Positions 27,758-39,879 of a stretch of 64,000 bases of DNA are shown in pieces. The stretch comes from Circinella minor. Lineage: Eukaryota; Mucoromycota; Mucoromycetes; Mucorales; Lichtheimiaceae. Position numbers and translations under genes: made by a program. Location: NCBI GenBank assembly GCA_016758965.1, contig JAEPRB010000005.1:310001-374000 (forward strand). Direction: 5' to 3'. How positions within the stretch are numbered: position 1 is the first letter of the stretch; every line of letters begins with the position of its first letter. Under the pieces are notes generated by a model that saw only the letters and a list, made by a program, of their open reading frames with translations, had not been told where the DNA came from and did no database searches.

Positions 27758-30700
27758 TTATAATTCCCATACTTCAACAACACTACTAAGCCAAGTGGGT
27801 GCTGTCCAAATAGGTAATACATTTCTTACCACACCCAAAATACCAACACCACCAATGGAACGCTCAATTCCATGTCCTGCAAAGTTCTCTGTTTCCAAAG
27901 CAGTAAATTCAAATCGCATCTTCCATTTACCCTCTTCGGCTTCAGCTAGTTTATCTTCAGGAACACGAACCGATAAATCCAATTTCCATGCATCATTACC
28001 ATGACCAACCACATGACGAACAATATAATGTCTAGGGCCTTCTAATGGGTCCGAGTCGGTAATACTCCAATCAACTACTTCAGCGTCAAAAGCAATTACA
28101 GTCCAGGTGTAGGTTGGTGAAACAGAAACGACGGAGAATGAACGAATACCTGTCGTTGGATCATACTTGTCATTTTGGATGGACAGTTTAGGGAATGGAC
28201 CAGGTAAGTCGACCGGACTGGCACCATTGGCTTCCAAATAAGGCTTTGTATCAAATCGGTAGCCACCCAAGAAAGCACTGAATGGGTAAATGGATGCCCA
28301 TTCATTGGCGTTTTCGGATCCGTGACGAGCTTCGGCTTTGACATCTAAAGCATCTTCCATAGCTGTAACGATTGTTTCAATGTATGGTCCATGATCGGCT
28401 TCAGCAAATCCAACATGAGATTCACCAGATGTTAAATTTTTCAAGTGTTGGATGAAACTGCATTTGTATAAAATATTTAATATCATTATTAAGATATATC
28501 ATTAGATCATTTTAACATCAATAAAAATATATATATATAACTTACAGTCGTTTGGGATGATATTCATCATAAGGGAAAGCCCATCCACCATAAACTCCAC
28601 CCCGTGCCACGACAGCACCAAGCACGGCCACTTGGAAAATAGTCAAAATTACTAAAATCTTGCGCAAGAAACGCTTTCCAAATCGATGTACATGGGCCAG
28701 TGATGGAAGTGTTGTCATAAATGTTACCATACCAAATACAATAGCAATAATAATATCTACAGGTGTATCTACACCCATACGACCTGTCAATGGAACAAAA
28801 ATATCAATCATAGCATACGTATAGTCGGTATACACGAGGGCCATAGGAAAGCCACATACGATATATGTCAACCCACTCACTTTGGATTTCCAGACAGCTC
28901 GTTTTTCAGCTTTAGGTTTCCACACAAATTCATTGAGTCCTGTTGCCATTAGCAAAATACTACAGTAGAGCCAGAAGATATATGAGCTGGCAACGCTGGT
29001 CAATGTTGTCAAAAAGGTGCTAATAGCAAAAGCAGCTACTAAAGAGATAAATGCACCATATTCCATATCGACATGTTGTGGACCGGGTATAGCATATAAT
29101 AAGTACTGAACACCATACATGCCGATCAATGACATGGGACAAAAGATCAGAGCACCGTACCATTCTCGTGAAAACCAGGCCATGTGGCGACCAACAGATT
29201 CAGAGGTCAAGAATAATGCAATTAGAACAGGAAGAAGAAGAGCTGCAGCTGCACTAAGGAAGACAAATGCGATCGATTTGATATAGGCAAAAACAATATT
29301 GGGGATAGTACGATAAGGTGAAGAGTGAGAAGTCTTGTAAACAATATAAGCAAAGAAAACAAGACCAAAAAGGGTAGTACCCATTTGAATTGTAAATGCT
29401 GTAGCCCATGAATATACAACGAAGTATAATCCTATTTATACCCAGAAAAAGTTAAAATCATTTGAGCTAATATTAAGCTTTTATGTTCGACCTGTAACAA
29501 AGTCTACATTCACCACCCCGCTTTTCGTTGAGATTTTTCTTACCGTGAATATCGAAGAAGACAACTTCACTTGTACGTTCAATGTTGGATAAGGTTGAAT
29601 TCTTTGCAAGGTAATCAACAATAGCCAATGTATTTTCACCCAAATGTTGTATAGCTCCTGGTTCCAAATTCTCAGTCAAATCCAAGTGAGTATGGTACAA
29701 ATAAGAGTTTTTGTAAATAGCCATATCAATACCCGTTAGGTTACCATATTCGACAAATTGTCTAAAATCAGTATCTGAAAGAATCAATCCAGTCCTAAAC
29801 ACGTCGTTGGCCTAAAGTATATTTTTTAGACTAAATGAATAACCTTCTCCCTTTTTTTCCCGTTGTCTTCTTTACTCCTTTTTTTCTTGCCTCTCACATG
29901 ATGTGTTCTAGAAATTTGTTTGATTTAGAATTCTTACCACTACAGTACCATGAGGGTAAGGTGCTTGCTTATATGCATCAATCATTTCTCTTGAATTTGC
30001 TTGGAACAAGATTTCGCGCCCGGTTGTACCACAAGCATCAATGTTTACAACTGAGCGAATACTAATTTTTGATAAGAAAATAAAGCTTTAGTTAGCATGG
30101 GAAAAAATCAGTCTATCCTTCGTTAATAATACATACGAATCTTTTATATCATGCATGGTGATAAATGCGTGAGAGGCATCTTGCAAACTTTCTTCGGCAC
30201 CATTGAACACTAAAATATAAACATTGGATCACGCTTTCCATGAGTCTTTTTATTTATACCAACAAAAGAAACCATGAGATTCTTTTTTTCTTCACTTACA
30301 AAATACAATTGAGTTTCTGTATCCAGACCAATTACGTCGACTTAATACGCGAATAATCTCCAACATGACAGCAACACCAGAACCGTCATCAGTTGCTCCT
30401 GGTGAACCGAGCGTAGTATCAAAATGAGAATTTAGCAAAATGGCGTTATCCTCGCACGATCGGTTCTCCGTTTCGGGGCATGAAAGACGTACAATGATGT
30501 TTGTCACATTGGTGTATGCCTTGAATACCACTTTTTCATGAAAAAAAAAACCATAAGCATCTACGTTCATTCTTATATTTTTCTTCTCCCAACATTCCCA
30601 AGTTCAGTACATACTGTTGTCCATTATATCAAATCGATGTGTGCCTGTTGCTTGTTGGACCCAAATATCAAATTTAGGGGCACCAACAATACCTTGAGAT

Positions 30701-31168
30701 TCAGTCTTATAACCACGAACCGCGTTTTCTAAGTAATCAAAAGTTTGTTTTTCTTCTACTGTGCCAACAACACCTATATAATCCTTCTTAATAAATTATT
30801 TTTGTTTATCATGATATGATGTCCATGGTACTGCTACTGGCAACAAAAATAATGATAACAACAATAATAATAAATATAAACTTACGATAGCCTAACGTGT
30901 CACTAAGATATGAAATAGTTTCCATAGCATTATACTCTGAAAATTCTGTATATCCAGTATCAAGATCTACACCACGATGACCTTTAGGTTCAGGTAATTT
31001 ATAATGAAGATGAGTAGCCAATGTAATCGCAAAAATCCAGCATGCCAAAAGTCTTAACCATGATCCAAGGCCCCCATGAGCTCCACCTTCTTCAACAATT
31101 GTCTTTTCAGAAACACTAACAGGATCTAAACCTACATTATCTCTATTTTTCTTTCTCAGGGTCGCCAT
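27758..31168 (-). CDS. ERMP1: Endoplasmic reticulum metallopeptidase 1 (peptidase M28)
   Basis: Eight exons on the minus strand (31168..30886, 30773..30615, 30560..30300, 30209..30137, 30061..29938, 29811..29544, 29431..28546, 28457..27758) encode 917 aa, close to human ERMP1/FXNA. Layout: a short cytosolic N-terminus, one membrane segment (about residues 35-55), the lumenal M28 zinc aminopeptidase-like domain, a block of about seven to nine membrane segments (exon 7), and a lumenal C-terminal domain. Metal-site motifs visible: NSHFDTTLGSPGATDDGSG (His and bridging Asp), LFNGAEES (catalytic and ligand Glu pair), SDTDFRQF (second-site Asp) and YHTHLD (His). Substrates in fungi are unknown; family members sit in the ER or vacuole membrane. 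The exon 3 acceptor is the weak point: GTAG at 30561-30562 was chosen, but an AAG about 25 nt downstream also keeps frame and would shorten the protein. Confidence 0.9.
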
Positions 31169-33504
31169 GTTTTTTATGCGGCGCGTATTTAAGAAAGAAA
31201 AATGAAAAAGAAAATAGTAAAGGGGAAAAAAGAACTAAGAAGCAAAGAGGGGAATTATTATAAGTAAAAAGTTGAACCGAAAACCCACATGAATTTCCAA
31301 ACGCAGATTGTTTTTCCTTTGGACGGTTAAATACACGCGCCGAAGGCCGTGCTACCATTTAAAATTGTTGATTATGTATTATAGTATAGTACGATATGTT
31401 GAGCTTGATGCATTCTGCAATACCTACTTTTTTAGCTGAATAAAATATTATAATAGACATAAATTACTATCAGTAAATTCCCGGTTCTTCCACTACTAAA
31501 AAATAAACAATTATGAACGAACGGTTGCTGAGGATGTTCTATTATTGATAATATTGTAATATATTGCTGCACGTCATACGCAATAGTGATTTGCATTGAT
31601 ACACTACGTATCTCCATTTATATTATCCAAATAGAGCTTAAATAAAATCTCAAGGATAATAGCAATATTAATTTATGATGGATATGATTGATGACCTGAA
31701 GAAAATAACCTAAACCCAAAATAAGTGATCTGTAGATACTCATTTTACACATAAATAAATATAGCAAAGTCCAGATACGAAAGAGTAAGCTAGTTATTGA
31801 ATATTGATCAGTACATATATCCTTGCTAACATCTTGCTTAAGCAAGTAAAATATGGTGATAACCATGAAGGCCTTTAAAAGCAAGTAGTCCTTATATATT
31901 TCTCAGCTTTGTTTTTCTTCCTTGTGTTAGAAATATCATAACAAATAAACATCACAAAAATAACTACTATTGAGGAATAAGTTTATCAATCAAATGTGAA
32001 TTCGTGATTACTGAAGTAATAAAAATAAATCCTCCTTTTTACTGTACTCGAAACAGAAGTATAATGTACTGATTTCTCAATAAAGAAAAAAAAATAATGT
32101 AATGTATAAAAATAGTAAATAGTACTATTATAAAGTGATCACAACGATCGTCTTACTCATGTGATAATGTACTATGGCTGTAGAATAATGAAAAGTGAAA
32201 GAGTTTATTTTTTTATTGGCTTTGATAAATCAAATAAACTTAAAAAATCCATCTTGAAATATAAAATCATCAGCGATCTAAATACAATTCTATTCATTAA
32301 AAGTTAATACATTCTTTTATACTATTGCGTTTTATGATCATACAGTTTCTGAGAGATATAATTCGTGCACACACATTCACCAACTTATATTTCATGGTCA
32401 CAGGTGTAAGCTTGCCATTTTTCTTCAATCATTAATCTTTGACCCGTAACACAGATGAGTCTGAAGATCCCCGCGCATTTAAAAAAACACCGCAAAATAT
32501 TTTACTATGGAAAAGAGTTTGTGTTCTTTTGAGTTACGTTGTACAAGAGCGGTATGCTTTATGATCGACCACTTTTTGACGTTGTTTTATATTATAAGGA
32601 TGATCACTTTTCTTTTCTGAATTCATATTACGGTAACTGGAGTTATGACCCATGGTTCCAGTATAAGCTATTTGTTTTATTAATTTGGTAAACTATATTA
32701 TAGTGGCTGATGATAGTTACAGAAACGTTTATATAAACAATACAACATGTAAGAATTATACACGAGGTCAACTACTGCGCCTGACGATTTCTCTAATAAT
32801 ACTTCTTTAGTACACACGCTTATAAATAAAATTATACATACAATCATTTAAGCTATAGAATAATAGCTAAAAGCTTATGTTATCAAACCAACAGCTATTT
32901 TTTATAATAACAAATGCAGAACTTGTCTCAAAACAAAAAAAGAAATGCCAAGAAAAAAGAAATTATGTAGGAAGGTAAAATCGATCAGCTTTGCAAATTA
33001 AATAAAAAAAAGATATTTATAACAATTTAAGCACATTTTCAAGAACCATTTTTATTATTACCATGGTTACCATAGCTACCATGGAAACACAAAAGATTTT
33101 TTTTTTTTGTTTAGAAGAAAAAACATATTGTATTGTAAAAAAAAAGTCCTTCTTCCCGAGGATTCTCTTAATCGAAATTACACTAATTATGGTAAATTGA
33201 TACACACGAAAAGAAACAGCGCTGCTTCCAACAGTGTTTTTATTAGCGGTGTTTCTATGATTGTTAGTGTATAGCTTATATTTTTAATCCCTTCTCTCTT
33301 CTCTCCCCTTTAAAAAAAAGACAAGTTATTTTCTTTCCTTTTCCCTCTCTTCCTCTCACGCACTCTCCACCCCCTCTTCTCATTCAATCTTTTTTTTTTA
33401 TTTGCGTTAGGTGAAATCCTAACGTACTATATATTTGTCTTCTTTTTTCATTGTTGTTTTTTTATTTGCATTTTTAAATTCGTTTTATATCATAATCCAA
33501 AAAA
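31169..33504. other. 2.3-kb intergenic region between divergent ERMP1 and VRG4
   Basis: AT-rich DNA without a credible gene. The left end should hold the ERMP1 promoter. The right end (33290-33400) is a C/T-rich tract like those before other genes here. A cluster of TACCATGG/CCATGG words lies at 33058-33084, forming partly palindromic direct repeats. Short open frames here are low-complexity. Confidence 0.5.
33290..33400 (+). promoter_or_regulatory. Pyrimidine-rich tract upstream of VRG4
   Basis: A dense C/T block (CTTCTCTCCCC, CCTCTCTTCCTCTC, CCACCCCCTCTTCTC) ends about 100 bp before the VRG4 start codon at 33505. By position and composition it is a candidate core-promoter tract. Inference only. 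Confidence 0.3.
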
Positions 33505-35178
33505 ATGTCGGACACGAAAGGAGAATATCGAGTTTCTATTAACGATTCTGCAGCAGACGATGGAAAAACATCTCCATCACCATCCATCGTTGCTCCCTCT
33601 ATTTTCACATTGTCTCCCGGTGCTCGTGCCGCTCTTCCTATTGTCAGTTATTGCTGTGCAAGTATCTTGATGACAGTTACAAATAAATATGTAGTGAGTG
33701 GGTACGGATTCAACATGAATTTTTTATTATTAACAGTTCAAGTAAGTTATTATTATTAGTTATTATTTTAAGGAGGGAGGGTATTATCTTTGTATTTCTG
33801 TGTCTGTGTAATGTTCTTATTACACTTAATATAACTTTCAAAAATTATATATGCGATGTATTCCATTATATATATTAAACAATAACAATAACAACAAACT
33901 TATTTATGAATCGTTTTCAAATAATTTTTATTAGAATGTTGTTACAGTGCTGCTACTTCAAACTTTTAAATTCCTTAATCTGATCAAATTCCGAGATTTC
34001 GATAAAGATGAAGCACGCAAGTGGTTTCCTATTGCGGGGGCACTTGTAACAATGATCTACACGGGCTCGAAATCGTTACAATATCTGCGAATTCCGATAT
34101 ATACAATTTTTAAAAATTTGACAATTATTTTGATTGCATATGGCGAAGTGCTTTGGTTTGGTGGAAATGTTACTCGATTAATGTTGATTGCTTTTTCTTT
34201 AATGGTAAACTTCCTTTCATTTTGCTAATACAAGAAAAGAAGAAGAAATTGAGGGTGGAAAAATTGAATGAGAAAAAAAGAGAGGGAAAGAGTTAGTATG
34301 TGTGTAAGGTGAATCGGATGATAAGATGTATGTAAGGGGACAGACACACTATAAAAAGAGAAAGGAAGGGAATAGGACTAATAGTATATAAATAATAGGT
34401 ATTTTCTTCTATCATTGCTGGTTGGGCAGATGTATCCGAAACACTTTCTGAAATCGTTACCATGGATAGCACATTTATTGGATACTTTTGGATGGCCACT
34501 AATTGTTTCTCATCTGCAGCATTTGTGCTATATATGCGTAAACGTATTAAGATGACCAATTTCAAGGATTTCGATACTGTGTATTATAACAATTTATTAT
34601 CTATTCCTATCTTGTTTATTCCATCCTTAATTTTTGAAGATTGGAGTGCTGAAAATTTCGCTAGAACTTTGTAAGTTATATTCTGTAGGAGGGAGAGATA
34701 GAAAGATGAAAACTAATAAATGTATTTGAATATTGCTAAACTGTAGCCCTGTGGAAGTACGTTCGCAAATGATTTATGCCATGATCTTTTCTGGTGCATC
34801 AGCATTTGCCATGTCTTATGCATCCGCGTGGTGTGTGCGCTCTACTTCATCAACAACATATTCCATGGTCGGTGCTTTGAACAAGTTGCCAATTGCAGCT
34901 TCTGGTATTTTATTTTTTGGAGACCCTGCCACCTTCGCTAATGTTACCGCAATTTTTATTGGTAAGTATAATAATCAGATGGATGATGAAGACTATGTAT
35001 ATGTATTAACATGGCGGGACTATTTGATTTGTCAATAATAGGATTTGTCGCCGGTCTTGTTTATTCATATGCAAAAACCATCGGAGCCAAACCAGCTAAT
35101 AACCAAACCCAAAGTATTCCCATGTCTGCCTCAAGCCAAAGTGCAGCTGACGCAGCAAAAGCCAACGGGAAATTGTAA
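33505..35178 (+). CDS. VRG4: GDP-mannose transporter (Golgi)
   Basis: Five exons (33505..33741, 33935..34204, 34399..34670, 34747..34961, 35042..35178) give 376 aa. It is a drug/metabolite-transporter superfamily nucleotide-sugar antiporter that exchanges lumenal GMP for cytosolic GDP-mannose at the Golgi. About ten hydrophobic segments are visible. The two GDP-mannose signature motifs are present: YYNN in the middle (family F/YYNN) and GALNKLP near residue 300 (family GALNK). Early residues [19 protein letters not shown] match fungal Vrg4 membrane segment 1, and [12 protein letters not shown] follows. The C-terminus is Ser/Ala/Gln-rich and cytosolic. Mannosyltransferases in the Golgi depend on this import, linking it to DPM1 elsewhere in the window. 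Confidence 0.93.
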
Positions 35179-35355
35179 ATTGTAGAGAAATTCCAAAAAA
35201 TAATAGTAATAAAATAAAATAAAAACGATAACCACCCTCAACAACAACAACAACACACAGAGGCATTTCAATAATAATAGTATAATATTAATGATTTAAA
35301 ATAAAGTATAGTAAACTACAGACAGATATATATTTTTTAAAAAAAAGAACATGTC

Positions 35356-36234
35356 TTATTTTTTTATAGATGGTATAAAGGAAAAACAATGTGAAAGAAG
35401 TTGTCGAACCCATTGAACAAAAAATTGTGGATGGTGTAATCCTATTATAAAAGGTGATAATTTAACTTGATGTGGTCTACTTATTTTTGATAATCGATAA
35501 CCTTGAATAGCTTGTTCTCTTGGTAAAACATTTAGGATGTCAGATATTATATGGTCATTCAGTTGATCACTTGTTCGCCAAATTAAAACTTCTTCATCAT
35601 CACCATCTGATCCTTGTTGTTGTATCGATATCGCAACACTGTCTCCTTCTTGATTCTGTTGTTGCTTAGAAACTAATTGAAATCCTAACACACCTTGTAA
35701 TAATCGAACATATTCCACCATCACATCCCTCCCATTTTGCGTCAAGACATATTCATAACAATCCCATTCAGCCAATCGATACTTGAATAACTGATATCGC
35801 AAAAGACCAACGAGTCCTCGCTTAAATGGAATAGTACCAACATCGTTGGCGAAACGTTGAGCGAATTCCTTGACCAACGCAAGTCGTTGTTGGTCATTAA
35901 TACCAGCTAGTGGTTGAATTTGTTTCAGTGTATCATTAAGTTGTTGTCTCAACTCGCGTTGCCGTTCTCCATGCCACGCTACACGTGCATTGCGTTTTAT
36001 TTCGAGAAACGACGACCATTGATCACCGTGCAAAATGTATTCGTTATCATTTTCTTCTTGTTGAACGAATCCTAATTGGTCGAGTAAGGAACGTTCGGTT
36101 TCATTCAAAGACGAACCTAACACTAAAAATCCATTAGGCGTTAGTCGACCACAACTTTCAAGAAATAGAACTAGATGGTTGGCTTCTTGATCACCATTAA
36201 ACCCCTTGATACAAAGGTTTTCCCAAATATCCAT
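35356..36234 (-). CDS. Uncharacterised single-exon protein, 292 aa
   Basis: An uninterrupted minus-strand frame from ATG 36234 to stop 35356, with normal coding composition and no signal peptide or membrane span. I do not recognise the family. N-terminal DIWENLCIKGF leads into a hydrophobic helix (NHLVLFLESCGRL). A charged coiled-coil-like segment follows at about 75-105 (many Arg/Gln/Glu), then FKRGLVGLLRYQLFKYRLAE, which resembles a winged-helix or helical-bundle segment. Residues about 180-205 are a Gln/Asp-rich linker. The C-terminus (HHPQFFVQWVRQLL) is again hydrophobic. It converges on VRG4, 177 bp away. It could be a nuclear or adaptor protein, but that is a guess. Confidence 0.7.
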   Translation of the reverse strand: MDIWENLCIKGFNGDQEANHLVLFLESCGRLTPNGFLVLGSSLNETERSLLDQLGFVQQEENDNEYILHGDQWSSFLEIKRNARVAWHGERQRELRQQLNDTLKQIQPLAGINDQQRLALVKEFAQRFANDVGTIPFKRGLVGLLRYQLFKYRLAEWDCYEYVLTQNGRDVMVEYVRLLQGVLGFQLVSKQQQNQEGDSVAISIQQQGSDGDDEEVLIWRTSDQLNDHIISDILNVLPREQAIQGYRLSKISRPHQVKLSPFIIGLHHPQFFVQWVRQLLSHCFSFIPSIKK

Positions 36235-36443
36235 GTGATAATATTTATTTTTATTATAAAAAAGAATGAGGAAAAAGTGGGAAATTTTTAGGACAAGAAA
36301 GGAGTAGATAAAAATAAAAAAGGAAAGATATATAAGAGAGAAAAATAATAATTATTCTATTGAAGTAGTATTAATTGTTTCATATGATAATCGAATATAT
36401 ATATTAAGTTATACAAAAAAAAAAGTAAAAGCGTGAATATTTA

Positions 36444-39215
36444 TTAATGGCCTCTGGTTCTTATTTTTTGTTTAACACGGCTTAATTGTGAATCCACTTT
36501 ATCCAGTCGGTCTTCGAGTTGTTCTTTTTGCCTCCGAGATTGCCTTGATCCACCTGATATAGGGATTTTGGAATATTGCAGTAATATCTATTAATGTTAC
36601 CATGTTATTATTAGTATGAGAATGCTTAAGGTTGAAAGTAAGCATCTGTATACCGTCTATTTCCTTTTATTTACCTGGTCCTTTTCTTGTGTCAAATCAC
36701 GAAGCTCACGATCCAATACATCACTATCAATTTTTGATACCATTGTGGATGGTTTTTTTGGCAACAGTATCTGTGAGTTCTCACTAATTCTACCAGCATT
36801 TGTACCACTATATTTCGCTAAAGTACTATTGCATTTACGGCATAAAATTTTGCTCGATTAGTTTTGCATATACTTGACATTATTCATCTTCACATTAAAT
36901 TATGTATATGTATATATATACCGAGATGCTATTTGTGATGAAGATGATCTTTCTTCCATTTGTTGCTGTTCTCGTTGTTGTCCAGAATTGCTCTTTTCTG
37001 TAGCTGTATTATCACTAATTATCGATTCAGAAGATGATAGACCACTAGTTGTTGCTACTGCAGTGGTGGTCTTGACAAGCTGTTCCATGGCAAACTTTAG
37101 AGCCTGAACTTGTTCTTCTGCTTTTCCTAGCTGTGTCTATATATATATGTATGTATGTATGACCAATTTACATACAAAGTAACATGTGATAAATCGAGTT
37201 AAATGATATTATTCAACATAAAGTTAAAAAAAAAATACTTACAGAAAGATGATCAATTTTTTCATCTCTTTGACGAATTTGTTCTTCATATGTATGTCTA
37301 TCCTTATCCACCTGCAATCGAAAATCCTATTATGTGTATATATGCATATCCATAAACATAGTATGCATGAATGTAAGAAATGCTGTTATTGGAATGTTGC
37401 TGCATACTTATATCATGCAAAAAAAGAATACGTCAATTTTAACTACATACAATTAATTCTTGTTTACATTTATTTGCTTCTAAAGATTTTCCCCTATATC
37501 CATAATAGAAATGTTAATACCATGAAAAAAGAGCGATATATATATATATATATATTCAAAAAATAGAAAGAACTTTCTCATAATACCTAGCATCGTCCGA
37601 TCCAACTTTAACTTTTTTCAATAATATTGATATATCCTTTTCTTTATGTTTTACATTCATCTATGAAATATATAATAAATTGTATACCAGAAAGTATCAG
37701 GAAGATTAGATATGACATATATAAAAAAGGTCCTCACGTTTTTCTTTTTTCAAAAAGAAAAATAGTACAATTTACCTTTTCTAAATCCAGTCGTTGAGAG
37801 AGCAAAGACTTTTCTTCTGTTAGCTTTTCAACAATTCGTCCAAAATAATCTAGGTCTTTTGTGGTTGCTACGTATAACAATAATATTGTTATTATCATTA
37901 TAGTTACGTATATATAATAGTATTGTGCATTATTTTCTCACTCAGATACAAACACCTTATTTCTACTGCTAGTGTAAATTCAACAATAACTAAAAATGTG
38001 ATAATGTATTACCTTCTTTTTGGTTCTGCAAGGCAGCTACAGTCTTTTTTTCCTTTTCAAGTTCCTCATGCAAAAGCCTTACTTCGTCCTGTGTTACCAT
38101 GTTAGGCGATTTTTTTTCTACTTTTTCTTTTTCGTCTTCGATGATACTACTACTTTTATTATTGTATGATGTTGTTAACGAGCTTGATGATGCAGAGGGA
38201 TGTAGTACTGATGATACCAACAAATTATTGTGGTCAATATCATTGACGACATTCTTTTTTTGAAAATATCGGGAAGAGCTACAAGAAGAACTATTCACAA
38301 TATGCCATGGTTCTTCTTCTTGTTCCTGTTGGTGGCCCTTTTCTACTTCACTAACTGGAGGTTCGTAGCTACTAATATTATTTTTAGAACAAGTATCATT
38401 ATTTTCACTATGATTTAGTTGCTTTTGTTGTTGATTCTGTAATGGTAAACGTTCTTGTTGTTCTAGCTGTGACAAAGATGTATTAACTGTATTTACTTGG
38501 TCGTCTGTCGCTGAAACCGTTAAATCAGCTGGTATTTGATGCTGTGACATGACGATGCAACTTTTTCTTTTGTATTTTTCATCATGGTCATGTTTAGTAG
38601 ATGTGTTCAAAAAAAATGCACTATATGTGTCAAATTGAAATATATAGAAAGAATAGATGGTTAGTATGTACAGTAACCTGTATAAAGAATAATTAGGGGT
38701 CGATGACAAGTTATTTGAACGTCAAGGGGAAAGACGAACAAGGGGGGGGTAAACAAAAAAAAAAGAATTGGAGGGAAAGATAGACACAATAAAAAAAAGT
38801 ACCTTAAGCGTTTGTTGCCGTTACGACCTTGTCCTTGTCTATTACCAAGATACAATCGTCGATGAAATTGATCCTCTTGTAATTGTTGTGATTGTTGTTC
38901 AGATGATTCTTCATGCTGTCCTTTTTTTCTTTCTGATTTGGTTTGTTTTTATATATGTGTGAATAATATAATAATAGTAATAAAGTTAGAGTTGACTAAC
39001 AACAAATATTCTATAGAAAAATGGTAATATTATTTATATATAGTCACATTATGGGATAGATTAATACCACTATTAATATTAGGGCTGTTAAATGACGAAC
39101 GAATGCTATTGTTAAAACTGAATAATTTCCAGAATTTAGGTATGATTTTTGAAGATGATAATTTATTTGTGATTGGTTCATTCAGCTGTTCATTATTAGA
39201 AAGATGTTGTTGCAT
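36444..39215 (-). CDS. Coiled-coil protein with Cys pair, unknown function
   Basis: Ten exons on the minus strand (39215..39068, 38932..38803, 38620..38013, 37867..37776, 37660..37587, 37493..37451, 37311..37243, 37136..36922, 36852..36675, 36587..36444) join to 566 aa. The N-terminal third is Gln/Ser/Asn-rich, probably disordered. From about residue 275 the chain is heptad-like coiled coil (LLHEELEKEKKTVAALQNQK, then GRIVEKLTEEKSLLSQRLDL and so on). A Ser/Gln-rich break comes next, a CRKC pair (KILCRKCNSTLAKY) and a last coiled coil ending in RTRGH. A single CxxC pair could be half a zinc site. I cannot name a family; a cytoskeletal, trafficking or centrosomal scaffold would fit. The first intron (donor GTATTA) and the choice between two in-frame acceptors for exon 3 are uncertain; exons 3-10 are solid. 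Confidence 0.65.
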
Positions 39216-39879
39216 GATTATAGGTAATAATAAATATAAAATATATAAAATAGAGAGAGAGATGAAAAATATAAATTGATGGGATGAAAAGATAAAATAA
39301 AATAAAATAAAATAAAATAAAAAACAGGGGGAACAGATATGTAGCAATAAGTTATGAGCAAAGAGGTAAAAGAAAATAGAGAGAAGAAAGAATGATTTTG
39401 GTTTATACAATGTATTGAAATAGATAGTATATAAAGGAAAACTAATACAAAGAGGGAGGAAGGAGAAAGAGATAGAAAGAAAGAATTCCAGGAGTTGAAA
39501 TATAAGAAGAAACATAACAACGTGAACAAAGATATATATAATGGTGATTAATAAATAACCTAATAAGAATGATAATCCTGAACAGCGTGGTTATTTCTCT
39601 TTTTTTAAAAAATACAATATTCATGTCAAAAACTTGTATTATTATTATAGATACACTTTATATTTGACTTTTATATCAGGGTGATCATTGCTGTTGCTTG
39701 TTTTTCTTTTCTTTTCCGCTTCATTGTTGCTACTTAATTATATCCGCGTCTATATAACAAAATGGGAAATAAAGGAGAAAAACGCCAAATAAAATAATAA
39801 ATGATTAGACCACATGTTGCTGAATAGACAACTACCTTGATTTTGCAAATACTTAGTAAGTGGTAAACGTTTTTTTATT
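39216..39879. other. Intergenic region with (AAAAT)n repeat
   Basis: About 660 bp. Contains the pentanucleotide repeat at 39292-39324 and purine-rich DNA (on the minus strand a T/C-rich leader to the coiled-coil gene). No gene seen. Confidence 0.5.
39292..39324. repeat. (AAAAT)n microsatellite
   Basis: About six AAAAT/ATAAA units, upstream of the coiled-coil gene start on the minus strand. Simple repeat, potentially polymorphic. Confidence 0.8.
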
